Source of the DNA: a bacterium EF100-94H03 bin56
GTDB taxonomy: Bacteria > Pseudomonadota > Alphaproteobacteria > SP197
NCBI GenBank assembly: GCA_002238685.1
Contig: MPMV01000039.1
Location: 1 to 40,611 of the forward strand
Length of the DNA stretch: 40,611 bases
Direction of reading: 5' to 3'
The notes under the pieces were generated by a model. That model saw only the letters and a program-made list of their open reading frames with translations. It ran no database searches and was not told the origin of the DNA. Positions 25,202 to 33,428 of this stretch are shown in pieces (position 1 is the stretch's first letter; each line of letters starts with the position of its first letter). The translations under genes and the position numbers were made by a program.

Positions 25202-26145
25202 GAGGACGCTCCGGCAGAGGCGATGACACGGGCAAGATGATCGGCCCAGCAATCCTCGGGTTGCCACCCAAGGACGTCCCTGGCCGGCCGCAGGTCGAAG
25301 GCGCTGGCGCGCCGATGGCGCCGGTAGAGTTCCGCATCACCGATCGCCGGCCGGCGGCCGCACGACCGCTCGATGGCATCGGCAGTCTCCAGGGCCGAGC
25401 AGGTGTCCGGGCCGGTGACATAGAAGCTGCCGCACCGGATGTCGCGCACCGCAAGGGCCGCACGGAAGGCACGCGCCGCGTCATCGGGTGAAACGAAGGC
25501 CCTGGTGACGCCCAGCGGTTCGCGCAAGATCCGCCAGTCCGCCCCGGTGGTGTCGGGCGGCGGATCGGTTCCATCGGCCTCAGCAGCTGTCTGCGCCATG
25601 GACCACGTGATGTCCGGCTGGGCCACAAGACTGGGTCTGAGCGAGATCACCTCGAGGTGGCTCCGGTCAACGAAGGCGCGGGCGAACTGCTCCGCCACCT
25701 TCTTCGTCATTCCGTAGGCCTGGCGGGGCCGGAGTTCGGTCTCCACCGGCAACGGCAGCACGCGAGGAGGATTGTCGGCGCCAATTCCCAGCGCGGCCAC
25801 GCTCGAGGCCAGGACCACGCGCGACAGGCCGAGTTCCTCGGATGCCTGCAGGACGTTCCACGTGCCGCGCAGGTTGACGTCAACGTAGGCCTCCTCCTCC
25901 TCGACAACGCCGTCATCCAGGGCTGCAAGGTGAACCACTGCCTGGCACCCCTGGAGTGCTCCCCGCACGGCGCCGATATCGCGCACGTCACACAGGATCG
26001 TCCCGCCGTCACCGGCTTCGATATCGATGACGGTAACATCGCAGACCGGTGCGAGATGCCTCACCACGTAGCGACCGAGGCGGCCGCTGCCTCCCGTGAC
26101 CGCCACGCGGGAATAGGGAAAACCGCCCACGAAGGTCTCTCCCAT
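25198..26145 (-). CDS. NAD(P)-dependent epimerase/dehydratase (extended SDR)
   Basis: This encodes 315 residues from the ATG at 26145 (a TTG at 26148 is possible; no clear ribosome site). The Rossmann nucleotide motif is VAVTGGSGRLGRYV (residues 14-27). The active-site motif is QAYGMTKKVAEQF (Y-x3-K), and VVHLAALDD and VVLASSVAALG are typical SDR strands. This family works on nucleotide sugars or similar polyols. It leads the six-gene ureide operon and overlaps the next gene by four bases. The link to a cyclic-ureide pathway is unusual and may mean the substrate carries a sugar-like or hydroxylated side chain (inference). Confidence 0.85.
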   Translation of the reverse strand: MGETFVGGFPYSRVAVTGGSGRLGRYVVRHLAPVCDVTVIDIEAGDGGTILCDVRDIGAVRGALQGCQAVVHLAALDDGVVEEEEAYVDVNLRGTWNVLQASEELGLSRVVLASSVAALGIGADNPPRVLPLPVETELRPRQAYGMTKKVAEQFARAFVDRSHLEVISLRPSLVAQPDITWSMAQTAAEADGTDPPPDTTGADWRILREPLGVTRAFVSPDDAARAFRAALAVRDIRCGSFYVTGPDTCSALETADAIERSCGRRPAIGDAELYRRHRRASAFDLRPARDVLGWQPEDCWADHLARVIASAGASS

Positions 26146-26148
26146 CAA

Positions 26149-26533
26149 GCATCAACCCTATCCTGTACGCCCCCTTGCAGGCGTGTCAAAGGCGGCGCTC
26201 CGGCAACGGGTACTCGTGCGTTCCGTCGTTGTCGGCACCTCCCGCACCTGGATCGGTGGAGCGCCTCAGGCGTCAGGCTTGTGAGGTCGCAGGCAATCCG
26301 GCGCCAGTTCGGCCCGGTGGCGGTTTCTTCGCCCCATCGAATTGTCCGATCCGGACCGTACCCGAAGCACCGTCAGGCCCCCGTTCGAGGCGTACGGGTT
26401 CACTGTGCATGCGGCATTCGACTCCCCCGTCGCTGTCAGGTGTGGTCTCGTGTGCCACTCCGAAGGGATCGGGGCCGAGTTCGTGGCGACCCGTCTTCAG
26501 CGCTGACATGGATCAGGGAAGGCCGCATGAAAG
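26149..26533. other. Upstream region of the ureide operon, no recognisable gene
   Basis: This 385-bp stretch should contain the operon promoter. A minus-strand open frame of 78 codons (26273-26509, beginning MSALKTGRHELGPDPFG) has no ribosome site I trust and matches nothing I recognise. The plus-strand frames look like noise. Possibly decayed coding DNA, given the relics just to its right. Confidence 0.3.
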
Positions 26534-26640
26534 AATGAAGGCGTCGACTGCCTGGCAGCCCTGCGGTCAAACGATGAGCGGGTGGATGTCGAGTTCAGCA
26601 AGGCCATCGCCCGGGGCACCGATGGCCGCGCGCCTCTCAC
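26534..26640 (-). pseudogene. 3'-end relic of a second acyl-CoA synthetase (ADP-forming) gene
   Basis: Read on the minus strand this gives AELDIHPLIV, a TGA, then PQGCQAVDAFILSCG. The end of the intact acyl-CoA synthetase at 27901 reads AEFDINPLIVHPQGCQAVDALVI. At the DNA level the two tails align over about 90 bp, with most bases identical but many differences. This is therefore an old paralogous fragment with a nonsense codon where the histidine should be, not a fresh copy. Nothing upstream of about 30 residues remains, and the vapC stop lies just beside it. Confidence 0.7.
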
Positions 26641-26658
26641 GCCTTCGGGAACTGCCGA

Positions 26659-27087
26659 TCAGACGAGGGGGTTCGTCCAGCGCAACCCACGAAACCGGGC
26701 CATGTCCGCATCCGTTGAGTGAAGCTCTGCCTGGTGCTCGATCGCAAGGGCGGCGAGATGCGCGTCCGTCGTCAGGTTGCCGGCCGATCCGACGTTCTCG
26801 AGGAAATTGAACAGGATGTTCGCATGACGGTCTCCAGGGTGGATGAGCATCGTCTGGGGACGGGCGAGCCAGGACCGGACACGGGAGCAGGCGCTGCTCA
26901 CAGGGAGGGGGCTGTCGAGTATTTTCGGATGGTTTGCAATGCGAATGAATCCCAGGATCACAACCCAGGAAAGACCGACTGTGCCTGTCCCGTTCATCAG
27001 TTGTTCCCACCACGCTCGTGCCGCTTCGTGCTGGCGGGACTGCGAGTTGTAGGCATGCACCAGGAGATTGACGTCAGGAACGATCAC
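26659..27087 (-). CDS. vapC: VapC-family PIN-domain toxin
   Basis: This encodes 142 residues. The PIN-domain acids are D5 in MIVPDVNLLVHAYN, D108 in NLTTDAHLAALA and D126 in HSTDADMARF. The strand LSWVVILGFIRIANHP matches VapC subfamilies in which the usual second acid is not at this place. VapC toxins are magnesium-dependent RNases held inactive by VapB. The start overlaps the antitoxin stop by four bases. The reading frame is intact, so the toxin could be made. Its antitoxin gene has an internal stop, which makes the pair's state uncertain. Confidence 0.85.
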   Translation of the reverse strand: MIVPDVNLLVHAYNSQSRQHEAARAWWEQLMNGTGTVGLSWVVILGFIRIANHPKILDSPLPVSSACSRVRSWLARPQTMLIHPGDRHANILFNFLENVGSAGNLTTDAHLAALAIEHQAELHSTDADMARFRGLRWTNPLV

Positions 27088-27344
27088 CGAGTCAGCTTTC
27101 GAGCGAACTCATCGGCCTCCAGCTCGTCGACCAGCTGATTGAGCCGGTCGGTATCGGTTCCGGGCTTGAAGCCGAAGGCATGGGATTCCACCTTGAATGA
27201 AGGCATCCGGGGTGGCTTGCCCCGCGTCCCGAGACCGATGCGCAACGCATCGTTGACGGCAGCTTTCATGCTTCTGTTTGTTCGCCGCATCTCCCGTCAC
27301 AGGAGCAGTTCGACATCCGGGTCGACGGTCAGTGTGGTTCGCAT
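27084..27344 (-). pseudogene. vapB: VapB-like antitoxin gene with an in-frame TGA
   Basis: From the ATG at 27344 the frame reads MRTTLTVDPDVELLL, then TGA (27297-27299), then without change of frame REMRRTNRSMKAAVNDALR through to the stop at 27084. The first piece is the DNA-binding beta-strand and first helix of a ribbon-helix-helix antitoxin; the second piece carries the rest of that domain and the toxin-binding tail. Restarting at the ATG at 27290 would give 68 residues without the beta-strand. It could still hold the toxin but should not repress the operon. It overlaps vapC by four bases. Sequencing error is an alternative explanation for the stop. Confidence 0.75.
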
Positions 27345-27559
27345 GAATGACATCAAGATGATCTTCCAATTGATGTCAAGATGCCATAGCGCCACACGTC
27401 CGGGGTGCCCGCCATGGTCCGCTGTCACCTGCGCAAACAGGGAAAGCAGGTCTTTCCCGTCAAGGTGCCTATCCGTGTGTGTGCCTGCCCTCTCGGTCGC
27501 CTTCCTGCCGCGTGCGCGCGGCCATTCCATTGCAACTCCAGGGAACCCGGGCTCGCTTC

Positions 27560-27860
27560 AGATGGTGTGGCGCAATCGTCGTGGTCACGCGGATCGCTGG
27601 CTTCCTTCAAGCAAGACCTGCTCGTGCTGCGGCTCGGTCAAGGCCGAGCTGGCGCAATCGCAGAACGGTCACAGGCGACGATTGCACGCACGATGTCGGG
27701 TGCGACCACATCGCGGTCTCGCAACCTCCCACACCTGGCCGCAAGCTCTGAGGTGCCAGCCTGTGAAGAGGAAGGCCCCGCGTGAAACCGGGCTCGTTGA
27801 AGCGGGAACCGGACAGCATCGCTGTCCAGGAGCCTTGAGAGGCTCCAGGCCCATGTACGC
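27560..27860 (+). pseudogene. TnpB (IS200/IS605-type OrfB) C-terminal relic
   Basis: In one plus-strand frame this reads ADRWLPSSKTCSCCGSVKAEL (27588-27650), the RuvC-III-side zinc-knuckle block of TnpB proteins, usually DRWFPSSKTCS.CG. The preceding AIVVV block lies in a neighbouring frame. The second zinc knuckle (GDDCTHDVGCDHIAV) and a tail (RETGLVEAGTG) are again in other frames, so the gene is broken several times. No transposase TnpA or clean element end is visible. TnpB is an RNA-guided nuclease; here only a fossil remains. It lies between vapB and the acyl-CoA synthetase end. Confidence 0.65.
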
Positions 27861-27900
27861 AAGCTCCGGAGAAGGGAGATTCAACGGCCCTCCTTGAGGA

Positions 27901-29997
27901 TCAGGGATGGGCGCATTGAATGACGAGGGCGTCGACCGCCTGGCAGCCCTGCGGGTGGACGATGAGCGGGTTGATGTCGAATTCGGCAATATGGTCGCCC
28001 AAGGTCGTGGCGATTACGGAGAGCCTGGCGACGACGTCAACGAGGGCTTCCACGTCCACGGCCTCGTTGCCTCTCACGCCATCGAGGAGCGGCCGGCAGG
28101 CGAGCTGATCAATGGCGCGGCGTGCGCTTGCCCTTCCTGCCGGAGGAAGAATGAACCTGCGGTCCGCGTGTGTCTCGATCAGGACCCCTCCTGCGGCAAT
28201 CATGACCAATGGCCCGAACTGGCGATCGATAACGATGCCTGCCGCCATTTCCACACCACGGGGCGCCATCGCCTCCACCAGCACGCGCGGTCCGAGCCTC
28301 CCTGAAATGTCGTGCCAGGCACGCAGGAGTTCCTTCTCGTCCGCGATCGCGAGGATGACTCCCGAGACGTCGCTCTTGTGGGCCAGTCCGCGAGCCGCCG
28401 TCTTGAGGGCCACGGGCCAGCCGATGGCATCGGCAGCTGCGGCGCACTCGTCGGCCGATGCCGCCATCCGCCTTGCCGGCGCGGCCATACCGAAGCTCTC
28501 CAGCAGGGTGAGACCCTCGTGTTCATCGAGCGCCTCGGTCCTGGCAAGCCGTTGGCGCCAGCGTTCGATCACCGGCTCGGCGGGAACGGGCGCCATGTCG
28601 CCAGGGGAATCATCCACCCTGTCTCGCCGCTGCATGGCAAGGTGGACCGCGGTCAGGAAGGTCTCGGTGCCATCGATGACGAGAACCGGGCTTTCGGCAG
28701 TCCTCCTCGTCATCTCCGGGTCCATGGCACGACTCCAGTGCTGACAGAAAAAGACCGGCTTTTCCGTCTCCTGTTCGATCTTCTCGCAGAGTTCGAGATA
28801 CACGGCGCCACCGGTGTCGCTGTCGCCAAGGTCCGCGAAGATTCCCGTCATGGCCGATGCGGGGTCGTCGGCCAGCGCCTTCATGGATCCCGTGTAGACA
28901 TCCTGCCAGTCCCGGCCCGAGCCCCACACATCCGTTGGGTTGACCGGTTCAAGGCCGTACTCCAGGAGACCGGAGAGCGTCTTCACCGCGCCGTCGCCGA
29001 TATCGGCGAAGGGAACGTCCATTCTCGCGGCAAGATCGAGCAGCATGCCGCGGGCGCCGCCCGAATCCATGATGCCTGAAAGGCCTCCTGGAGCGATCTC
29101 CTTGTGGTGCGCAAAGAGGCGGCTGGCAGCGGCGAGTTCATTCCAGGTGTCGACCCGCAGCACGCCGTAGTGATCGAAGACCGCTTCATATGCGGCGTCG
29201 TTTCCGGCGAGCGCACCGGAATGACTGCGCGCCAGCTCGGCGCTCCGGCCGGTCCGACCCACCTTGATTGCCACCACCGGAACGTCCGCCCTCGCCGCCC
29301 GGTCGAGAGCCGCCCGGAAGGCATCGGGATCACGCACCGTCTCGAGGAAGAGCGCGATGACCCTCGTGCTCTCCTTGTCGAGCGCGTAGTCAATGTAGTC
29401 GGCCGCTGTCACCGTGAGTTCCTGGCCTGCCGAAACACACAGGTTGTGACGATGCCTGGGATCGACGAACTGCAGGGTCAGAAAGCAGGTGCCCGAATGG
29501 CTGATGAGGGTGATGTGGCCCGGATCAAACCAGCCGTCTTCCGGCACGTTCATCCACGTGACCCTGGCGCCCGCCGTGTAGTTCACGAATCCCATGCAGT
29601 TCGCGCCGATGACGAGAAGTCCCGCCTCTCTCGCGATCCCCTGCAGGCGATCCTTGAGATTCGATCTGTCCGTGTCCCCGTCGAGATAGGCGCTGCCGAA
29701 GATCGTCACCGAACGGACGCCTGCCTCGACGGCATCGACGAGGGCTGCTTCGATACGGGCGTTGGCGACCGAGAGAATGGCATGCTCGACGCCTCCCGGA
29801 ACGTCGCCAAGCGAGGGATGGCAGTCAATGTCGTCAATCCTGTCGTAACGAGGGTTGACCGCGTGAATCCTGCCCCTGTAGTGCGGGCTGGCAAGGTTGC
29901 GCAAGGTGGCGTATCCGAACGAATCGGGACGTGCCGAGGCGCCCACCAGGGCGATGGAGCGGGGTTCGAGAAGGGGGCGAAGGCGGTGTTCTGTCAT
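27901..29997 (-). CDS. Acyl-CoA synthetase (ADP-forming type, single chain)
   Basis: This encodes 698 residues starting at MTEHRLRPLLEP (29997); the same frame stays open much further upstream, but only because it runs opposite selA. The N-terminal CoA-binding domain has SIALVGASARPDSFGYATLRN. The ligase domain has LVIGANCMGFVNY and ISHSGTCFLTL with the phospho-histidine-type motif. The C-terminal ATP-grasp half has ALKTAARGLAHKSDVSG, VLVEAMAPRGVEM and AEFDINPLIV. Such enzymes couple an organic acid to CoA, or run in reverse to make ATP. The gene is divergent from selA with about 75 bp between starts. The substrate is unknown. Confidence 0.9.
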   Translation of the reverse strand: MTEHRLRPLLEPRSIALVGASARPDSFGYATLRNLASPHYRGRIHAVNPRYDRIDDIDCHPSLGDVPGGVEHAILSVANARIEAALVDAVEAGVRSVTIFGSAYLDGDTDRSNLKDRLQGIAREAGLLVIGANCMGFVNYTAGARVTWMNVPEDGWFDPGHITLISHSGTCFLTLQFVDPRHRHNLCVSAGQELTVTAADYIDYALDKESTRVIALFLETVRDPDAFRAALDRAARADVPVVAIKVGRTGRSAELARSHSGALAGNDAAYEAVFDHYGVLRVDTWNELAAASRLFAHHKEIAPGGLSGIMDSGGARGMLLDLAARMDVPFADIGDGAVKTLSGLLEYGLEPVNPTDVWGSGRDWQDVYTGSMKALADDPASAMTGIFADLGDSDTGGAVYLELCEKIEQETEKPVFFCQHWSRAMDPEMTRRTAESPVLVIDGTETFLTAVHLAMQRRDRVDDSPGDMAPVPAEPVIERWRQRLARTEALDEHEGLTLLESFGMAAPARRMAASADECAAAADAIGWPVALKTAARGLAHKSDVSGVILAIADEKELLRAWHDISGRLGPRVLVEAMAPRGVEMAAGIVIDRQFGPLVMIAAGGVLIETHADRRFILPPAGRASARRAIDQLACRPLLDGVRGNEAVDVEALVDVVARLSVIATTLGDHIAEFDINPLIVHPQGCQAVDALVIQCAHP

Positions 29998-30072
29998 AGC
30001 GGCGACCGTACCCTGCATCATCGGGCCAAACCAGTTAGCATGACGCCGTTCAGCCTCCGGAGGAGAGCGGCG

Positions 30073-31452
30073 ATGGTGGACGCCACCCGACGCCCGCCGA
30101 GCGTGGACACGATTTTGGGAATGCCGGCCATGGCCGGCATTCAGGATCTCTTCGGGCGGCGCCTGGTTAAGGAAGGCGTGCGCGACATCATTCGCCACCA
30201 TTCCGGCGTCGACTGGACGACCGGCAGAGGTCCGGCCCTCGTCGAGGCCTTCTGCCGGACACGCATGGAGTCGGGCCCACGTCGGGTCTTCAATCTCACC
30301 GGCACGATTCTTCATACCAATCTCGGACGCGCACCGCTGGCGGCCGCGGCCATCGAGGCCATGATGCGGGTCGCTTCGGGTCCCTCGGCGCTGGAATATG
30401 ATCTCGCAAGCGGCCGGCGTGGAAACCGTGCGGCCGATGTCGGACTCCGTCTTCAACGCCTGACGGGCGCCGAAAGTGCGCTTGTCGTGAACAACAATGC
30501 AGCCGCCGTCATGCTGCTTCTCAACAGCCTGGCCCTGAGACGCCAGGTCCCCGTCTCCCGGGGCGAGCTCGTGGAGATCGGCGGCGCCTTTCGCATGCCG
30601 GCCATCATGGCGAGGGCCGGCGCCCGGCTGGTCGAGGTGGGAACCACCAACCGGACGCACCTCGCCGACTACGAAGAGGCGCTTGGTCCGGGAACCGGCC
30701 TGCTGCTGAAAGTCCACACGAGCAACTATGTGATCGAGGGATTTGCATCGGCAGTGAAGGAAGCCGAGCTCGTGCGTCTCGCCAGGACCCATGGCGTGCC
30801 GTTGGCCGTCGATCTGGGCAGCGGTGCGCTGGTCGATTTCAGCCGCTGGGGTCTGCCGAGGGAACCGGTAGTTGCCGAGATCGTGTCGCAAGGAGCAGAC
30901 CTCGTGACCTTCAGCGGCGACAAGCTGCTGGGAGGCCCCCAGGCGGGAATCGTCGTTGGACGCGCCGATCTTGTCGGACGCATGGCGGCCAACCCGATGA
31001 TGCGGGCGATGCGTCCCGACAAGATGACACTGGCAGCGCTCGACGCAACGCTGGCTCTCTACGAGGATCCCGACAACCTGCCCCGAACACTCCCGGCCTT
31101 GAGCCTGCTGACGCGATCCGTTGCGGACATCACCGGCCAGGCACGGGACCTCGAGAGCGACCTCGCCGGCGTACTGGCACCCGCCTTCACGGTCGAGGTC
31201 GTTCCCCTTGAAAGCCAGATAGGCAGCGGGGCACAGCCTGTCACCACCCTCGCCAGTGCCGGTTTTGCCATCCGTCCGGCAGGCTCCGGACGCGGTTCCG
31301 ACCGGCGCTTGCGTGCACTCGCAGCCGCCCTGCGCCACCTGCCGCGGCCCGTCATCGGATCCATCAGGGACCGCGCTCTCTTCCTTGACCTGCGCTGCCT
31401 TGACGACAGGGACACGTTCCGCGCCGGACTGCGGGATCTGAATCTTCCATGA
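30073..31452 (+). CDS. selA: L-seryl-tRNA(Sec) selenium transferase
   Basis: This encodes 459 residues from the ATG at 30073, preceded by GGAGGAGAG; an in-frame ATG at 30040 is possible. SelA converts seryl-tRNA(Sec) to selenocysteyl-tRNA(Sec) with selenophosphate. The PLP lysine is K284 in TFSGDKLLGGPQAGIV. Other signatures are RVFNLTGTILHTNLGRAPL, VNNNAAAVMLLL and KVHTSNYVIEGF. The length is normal for the family. It overlaps selB by four bases. The tRNA gene selC and selD are not in the window, and I saw no selenoprotein gene beside it. Confidence 0.95.
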   Translation: MVDATRRPPSVDTILGMPAMAGIQDLFGRRLVKEGVRDIIRHHSGVDWTTGRGPALVEAFCRTRMESGPRRVFNLTGTILHTNLGRAPLAAAAIEAMMRVASGPSALEYDLASGRRGNRAADVGLRLQRLTGAESALVVNNNAAAVMLLLNSLALRRQVPVSRGELVEIGGAFRMPAIMARAGARLVEVGTTNRTHLADYEEALGPGTGLLLKVHTSNYVIEGFASAVKEAELVRLARTHGVPLAVDLGSGALVDFSRWGLPREPVVAEIVSQGADLVTFSGDKLLGGPQAGIVVGRADLVGRMAANPMMRAMRPDKMTLAALDATLALYEDPDNLPRTLPALSLLTRSVADITGQARDLESDLAGVLAPAFTVEVVPLESQIGSGAQPVTTLASAGFAIRPAGSGRGSDRRLRALAAALRHLPRPVIGSIRDRALFLDLRCLDDRDTFRAGLRDLNLP

Positions 31453-33428
31453 TCATCGCTACGGCCGGTCATGTGGACCACGGCAAGACGTCGCTGGTGG
31501 CCGCGCTGACGGGCGTCGACACCGACCGGCTGGCGGAAGAGAAGCGGCGCGGCCTCACCATCGATCTTGGATATGCATGGCTCGATCTGCCGTCCGGGCA
31601 GCGTGCCGGTTTCATCGACGTGCCGGGCCATGAACGATTCGTGCGGAACATGGTGTCCGGACTCGCCCGGGTCGATCTCGGTCTTCTCGCTGTCGCGGCC
31701 GATGATGGCGTCATGCCGCAGACTATCGAGCACGTGGTCGTGCTCTCCCTTCTGGGTATCCGGCAGATGGTGATCGCCGTCACCAAGGCCGACCGTTCCA
31801 CCGATGAACGCATCGCGTGCGTCGCCGGCGAGGCGCAGGCACTGGCGCGCGATCACGGCTTCGATGTCAGGGCCGTGATCGCCACGTCCGCGTCCGACCA
31901 GAGAGGCCTGGGCGAACTGCGTCGCCATCTCGAAGAGGCGACGCAGTCCGTGGCAGAACCGCCGACGGGAGGCGGATTCCGGCTTGCTGTCGATCGATCG
32001 TTCATCATGAAGGGCGCCGGGCTGGGGGTGGCAGGGACTGTCTGTGCGGGGGGGGCATGGACGCGGGGCGCCGGGCTGGTGGTGACAGGGACTGTCTGTG
32101 CAGGGGAGGTATGCACCGGCGACGCTCTCACCGTGCTGCCTGCCGGCCTCGACACTCGGGCGCGGGCGCTTCACGGCCAGGCCCGACCGGCAGAACGGGC
32201 CATCACGGGCGAACGAGCCGCCATCAACCTCGCCGGGCTCAGCCGCGACGAAGTCCGCCGCGGGGACTGGATCGTGACGCCGGACATCCTGGCGCCGTCG
32301 CACCGGATCGACGTGATGGTGTCGATCCTGGAAAGCGAACGCCGAACGTTCAACCATTGGCAGGCCGTGCACGTCCACCATGGAACCGGTCACGTGACGG
32401 GGCGCGTCGCCCTTCTCGAGGAGTCCGCGATTGCCCCGGGCGGCAGCGGGCTTGCACAACTGCGCCTCGACGGACCGCTGGTGCCGGCCTGGAATGATCG
32501 CCTGCTCCTGCGAGACATTTCGGCACGCCGCACGATCGGCGGGGCGCGGGTGCTCGACGCAAGAGGGCCGGCACGGGGACGGGCCCGTCCCGAACGCCTG
32601 GCACACTTGAGAGCAGCCGATTGCAACGATCACGAAGAGGCGCTTGGGGCCCTTGTCGCTGTCGCTGCTACCGGTCTCGACCCGGCAGCCTTCTTCTCGT
32701 CACGCAATCTGGGGGCCGGTGCCTGCCCGCTGCCCGGACCTCATCGCCGGTTCACCCGGAACGAACGCGAACACGTGATCCACGAACGTCACTGGAACGA
32801 TCTCGCCGGCCACGTGCTCGACGCAGTCGACGCCGATCATGCGTGCCGGCACGACCGGCTCGGGCCCGCGGCCGGGGAGCTCCATGTGCTGGTTCCCGGA
32901 CCCGCCGATTCCGTTCTCGTCGGCGCGGTCATTGGCGATCTCTGCCGCAAGGGTACGCTGATGCGGCGCGGGGCCGTGGTCCACCGTCCGGGACGCAAGG
33001 CGAAACCGGCGGCGAAGGACCGGGACCTGTGGGCCAGGACCGTGACAGCCATCGAGGTGACGTCGGGCTCACCGCCATCGCTCCATCCGCTTGCCGCCGT
33101 ACTGGACATGGCGCCCGATGACCTGCGCCGATTTCTTGAACGGATGGCGGCCTTTGGACTCGTGGTGAGAATCGCGCGCAACCGCTATCTCACTCCACGG
33201 CAGATCGCCGAGGCGGAATCCACCGTGCGTCACCTTCTCCGGGAGAACCCGGAGGGCATCGGCGTGGGCGACCTGCGTGACGCCCTGGGTATCGGGCGCA
33301 ATCATGCGGTGGATCTTCTGGAATACCTGGATCACACGGGCGTCACATGGCGCCGTGGCATGCTGAGGTTTGCACCCGAACTCAGGGGTGAACCGGGGCG
33401 GTTCTCCAGAACGGCTCGAGTTCCGTGA
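31449..33428 (+). CDS. selB: Selenocysteine-specific elongation factor
   Basis: This encodes 659 residues. SelB is a GTPase that brings selenocysteyl-tRNA to UGA codons marked by a SECIS hairpin. Motifs seen are G1 GHVDHGKTS (residues 7-15), the switch [20 protein letters not shown]3 [12 protein letters not shown] and G4 VTKADRS. C-terminal winged-helix repeats ([38 protein letters not shown]) bind the SECIS element. The beta-barrel domain II carries an 18-residue tandem repeat (residues 189-206 and 207-224), described separately. The 3' end overlaps the convergent CYTH/CHAD gene by 47 bp. Confidence 0.95.
   Translation: MIIATAGHVDHGKTSLVAALTGVDTDRLAEEKRRGLTIDLGYAWLDLPSGQRAGFIDVPGHERFVRNMVSGLARVDLGLLAVAADDGVMPQTIEHVVVLSLLGIRQMVIAVTKADRSTDERIACVAGEAQALARDHGFDVRAVIATSASDQRGLGELRRHLEEATQSVAEPPTGGGFRLAVDRSFIMKGAGLGVAGTVCAGGAWTRGAGLVVTGTVCAGEVCTGDALTVLPAGLDTRARALHGQARPAERAITGERAAINLAGLSRDEVRRGDWIVTPDILAPSHRIDVMVSILESERRTFNHWQAVHVHHGTGHVTGRVALLEESAIAPGGSGLAQLRLDGPLVPAWNDRLLLRDISARRTIGGARVLDARGPARGRARPERLAHLRAADCNDHEEALGALVAVAATGLDPAAFFSSRNLGAGACPLPGPHRRFTRNEREHVIHERHWNDLAGHVLDAVDADHACRHDRLGPAAGELHVLVPGPADSVLVGAVIGDLCRKGTLMRRGAVVHRPGRKAKPAAKDRDLWARTVTAIEVTSGSPPSLHPLAAVLDMAPDDLRRFLERMAAFGLVVRIARNRYLTPRQIAEAESTVRHLLRENPEGIGVGDLRDALGIGRNHAVDLLEYLDHTGVTWRRGMLRFAPELRGEPGRFSRTARVP
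32013..32120 (+). repeat. 54-bp in-frame tandem duplication inside selB
   Basis: Two direct units, 32013-32066 and 32067-32120, match at 45 of 54 bases. They encode [18 protein letters not shown] and [18 protein letters not shown]. Relatives have one copy of this strand-loop in domain II. The second copy looks closer to the usual sequence (VVTGTV), while the first has drifted. Confidence 0.9.

Noticed and set aside
25657..26538. A 293-codon plus-strand frame upstream of the ureide operon
   Set aside because: Most of it is antisense to the epimerase gene and the rest has no recognisable content.
27297..27299. TGA in vapB as a selenocysteine codon, given selAB nearby
   Set aside because: The site lies in an ordinary helix of an antitoxin, no SECIS-like hairpin was evident, and VapB proteins are not known selenoproteins. 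A plain nonsense codon is simpler.
27901..31338. A single 1145-codon minus-strand open frame
   Set aside because: Only the part up to 29997 is the acyl-CoA synthetase. The rest is antisense to selA, low in recognisable sequence, and due to high-GC codon phase.
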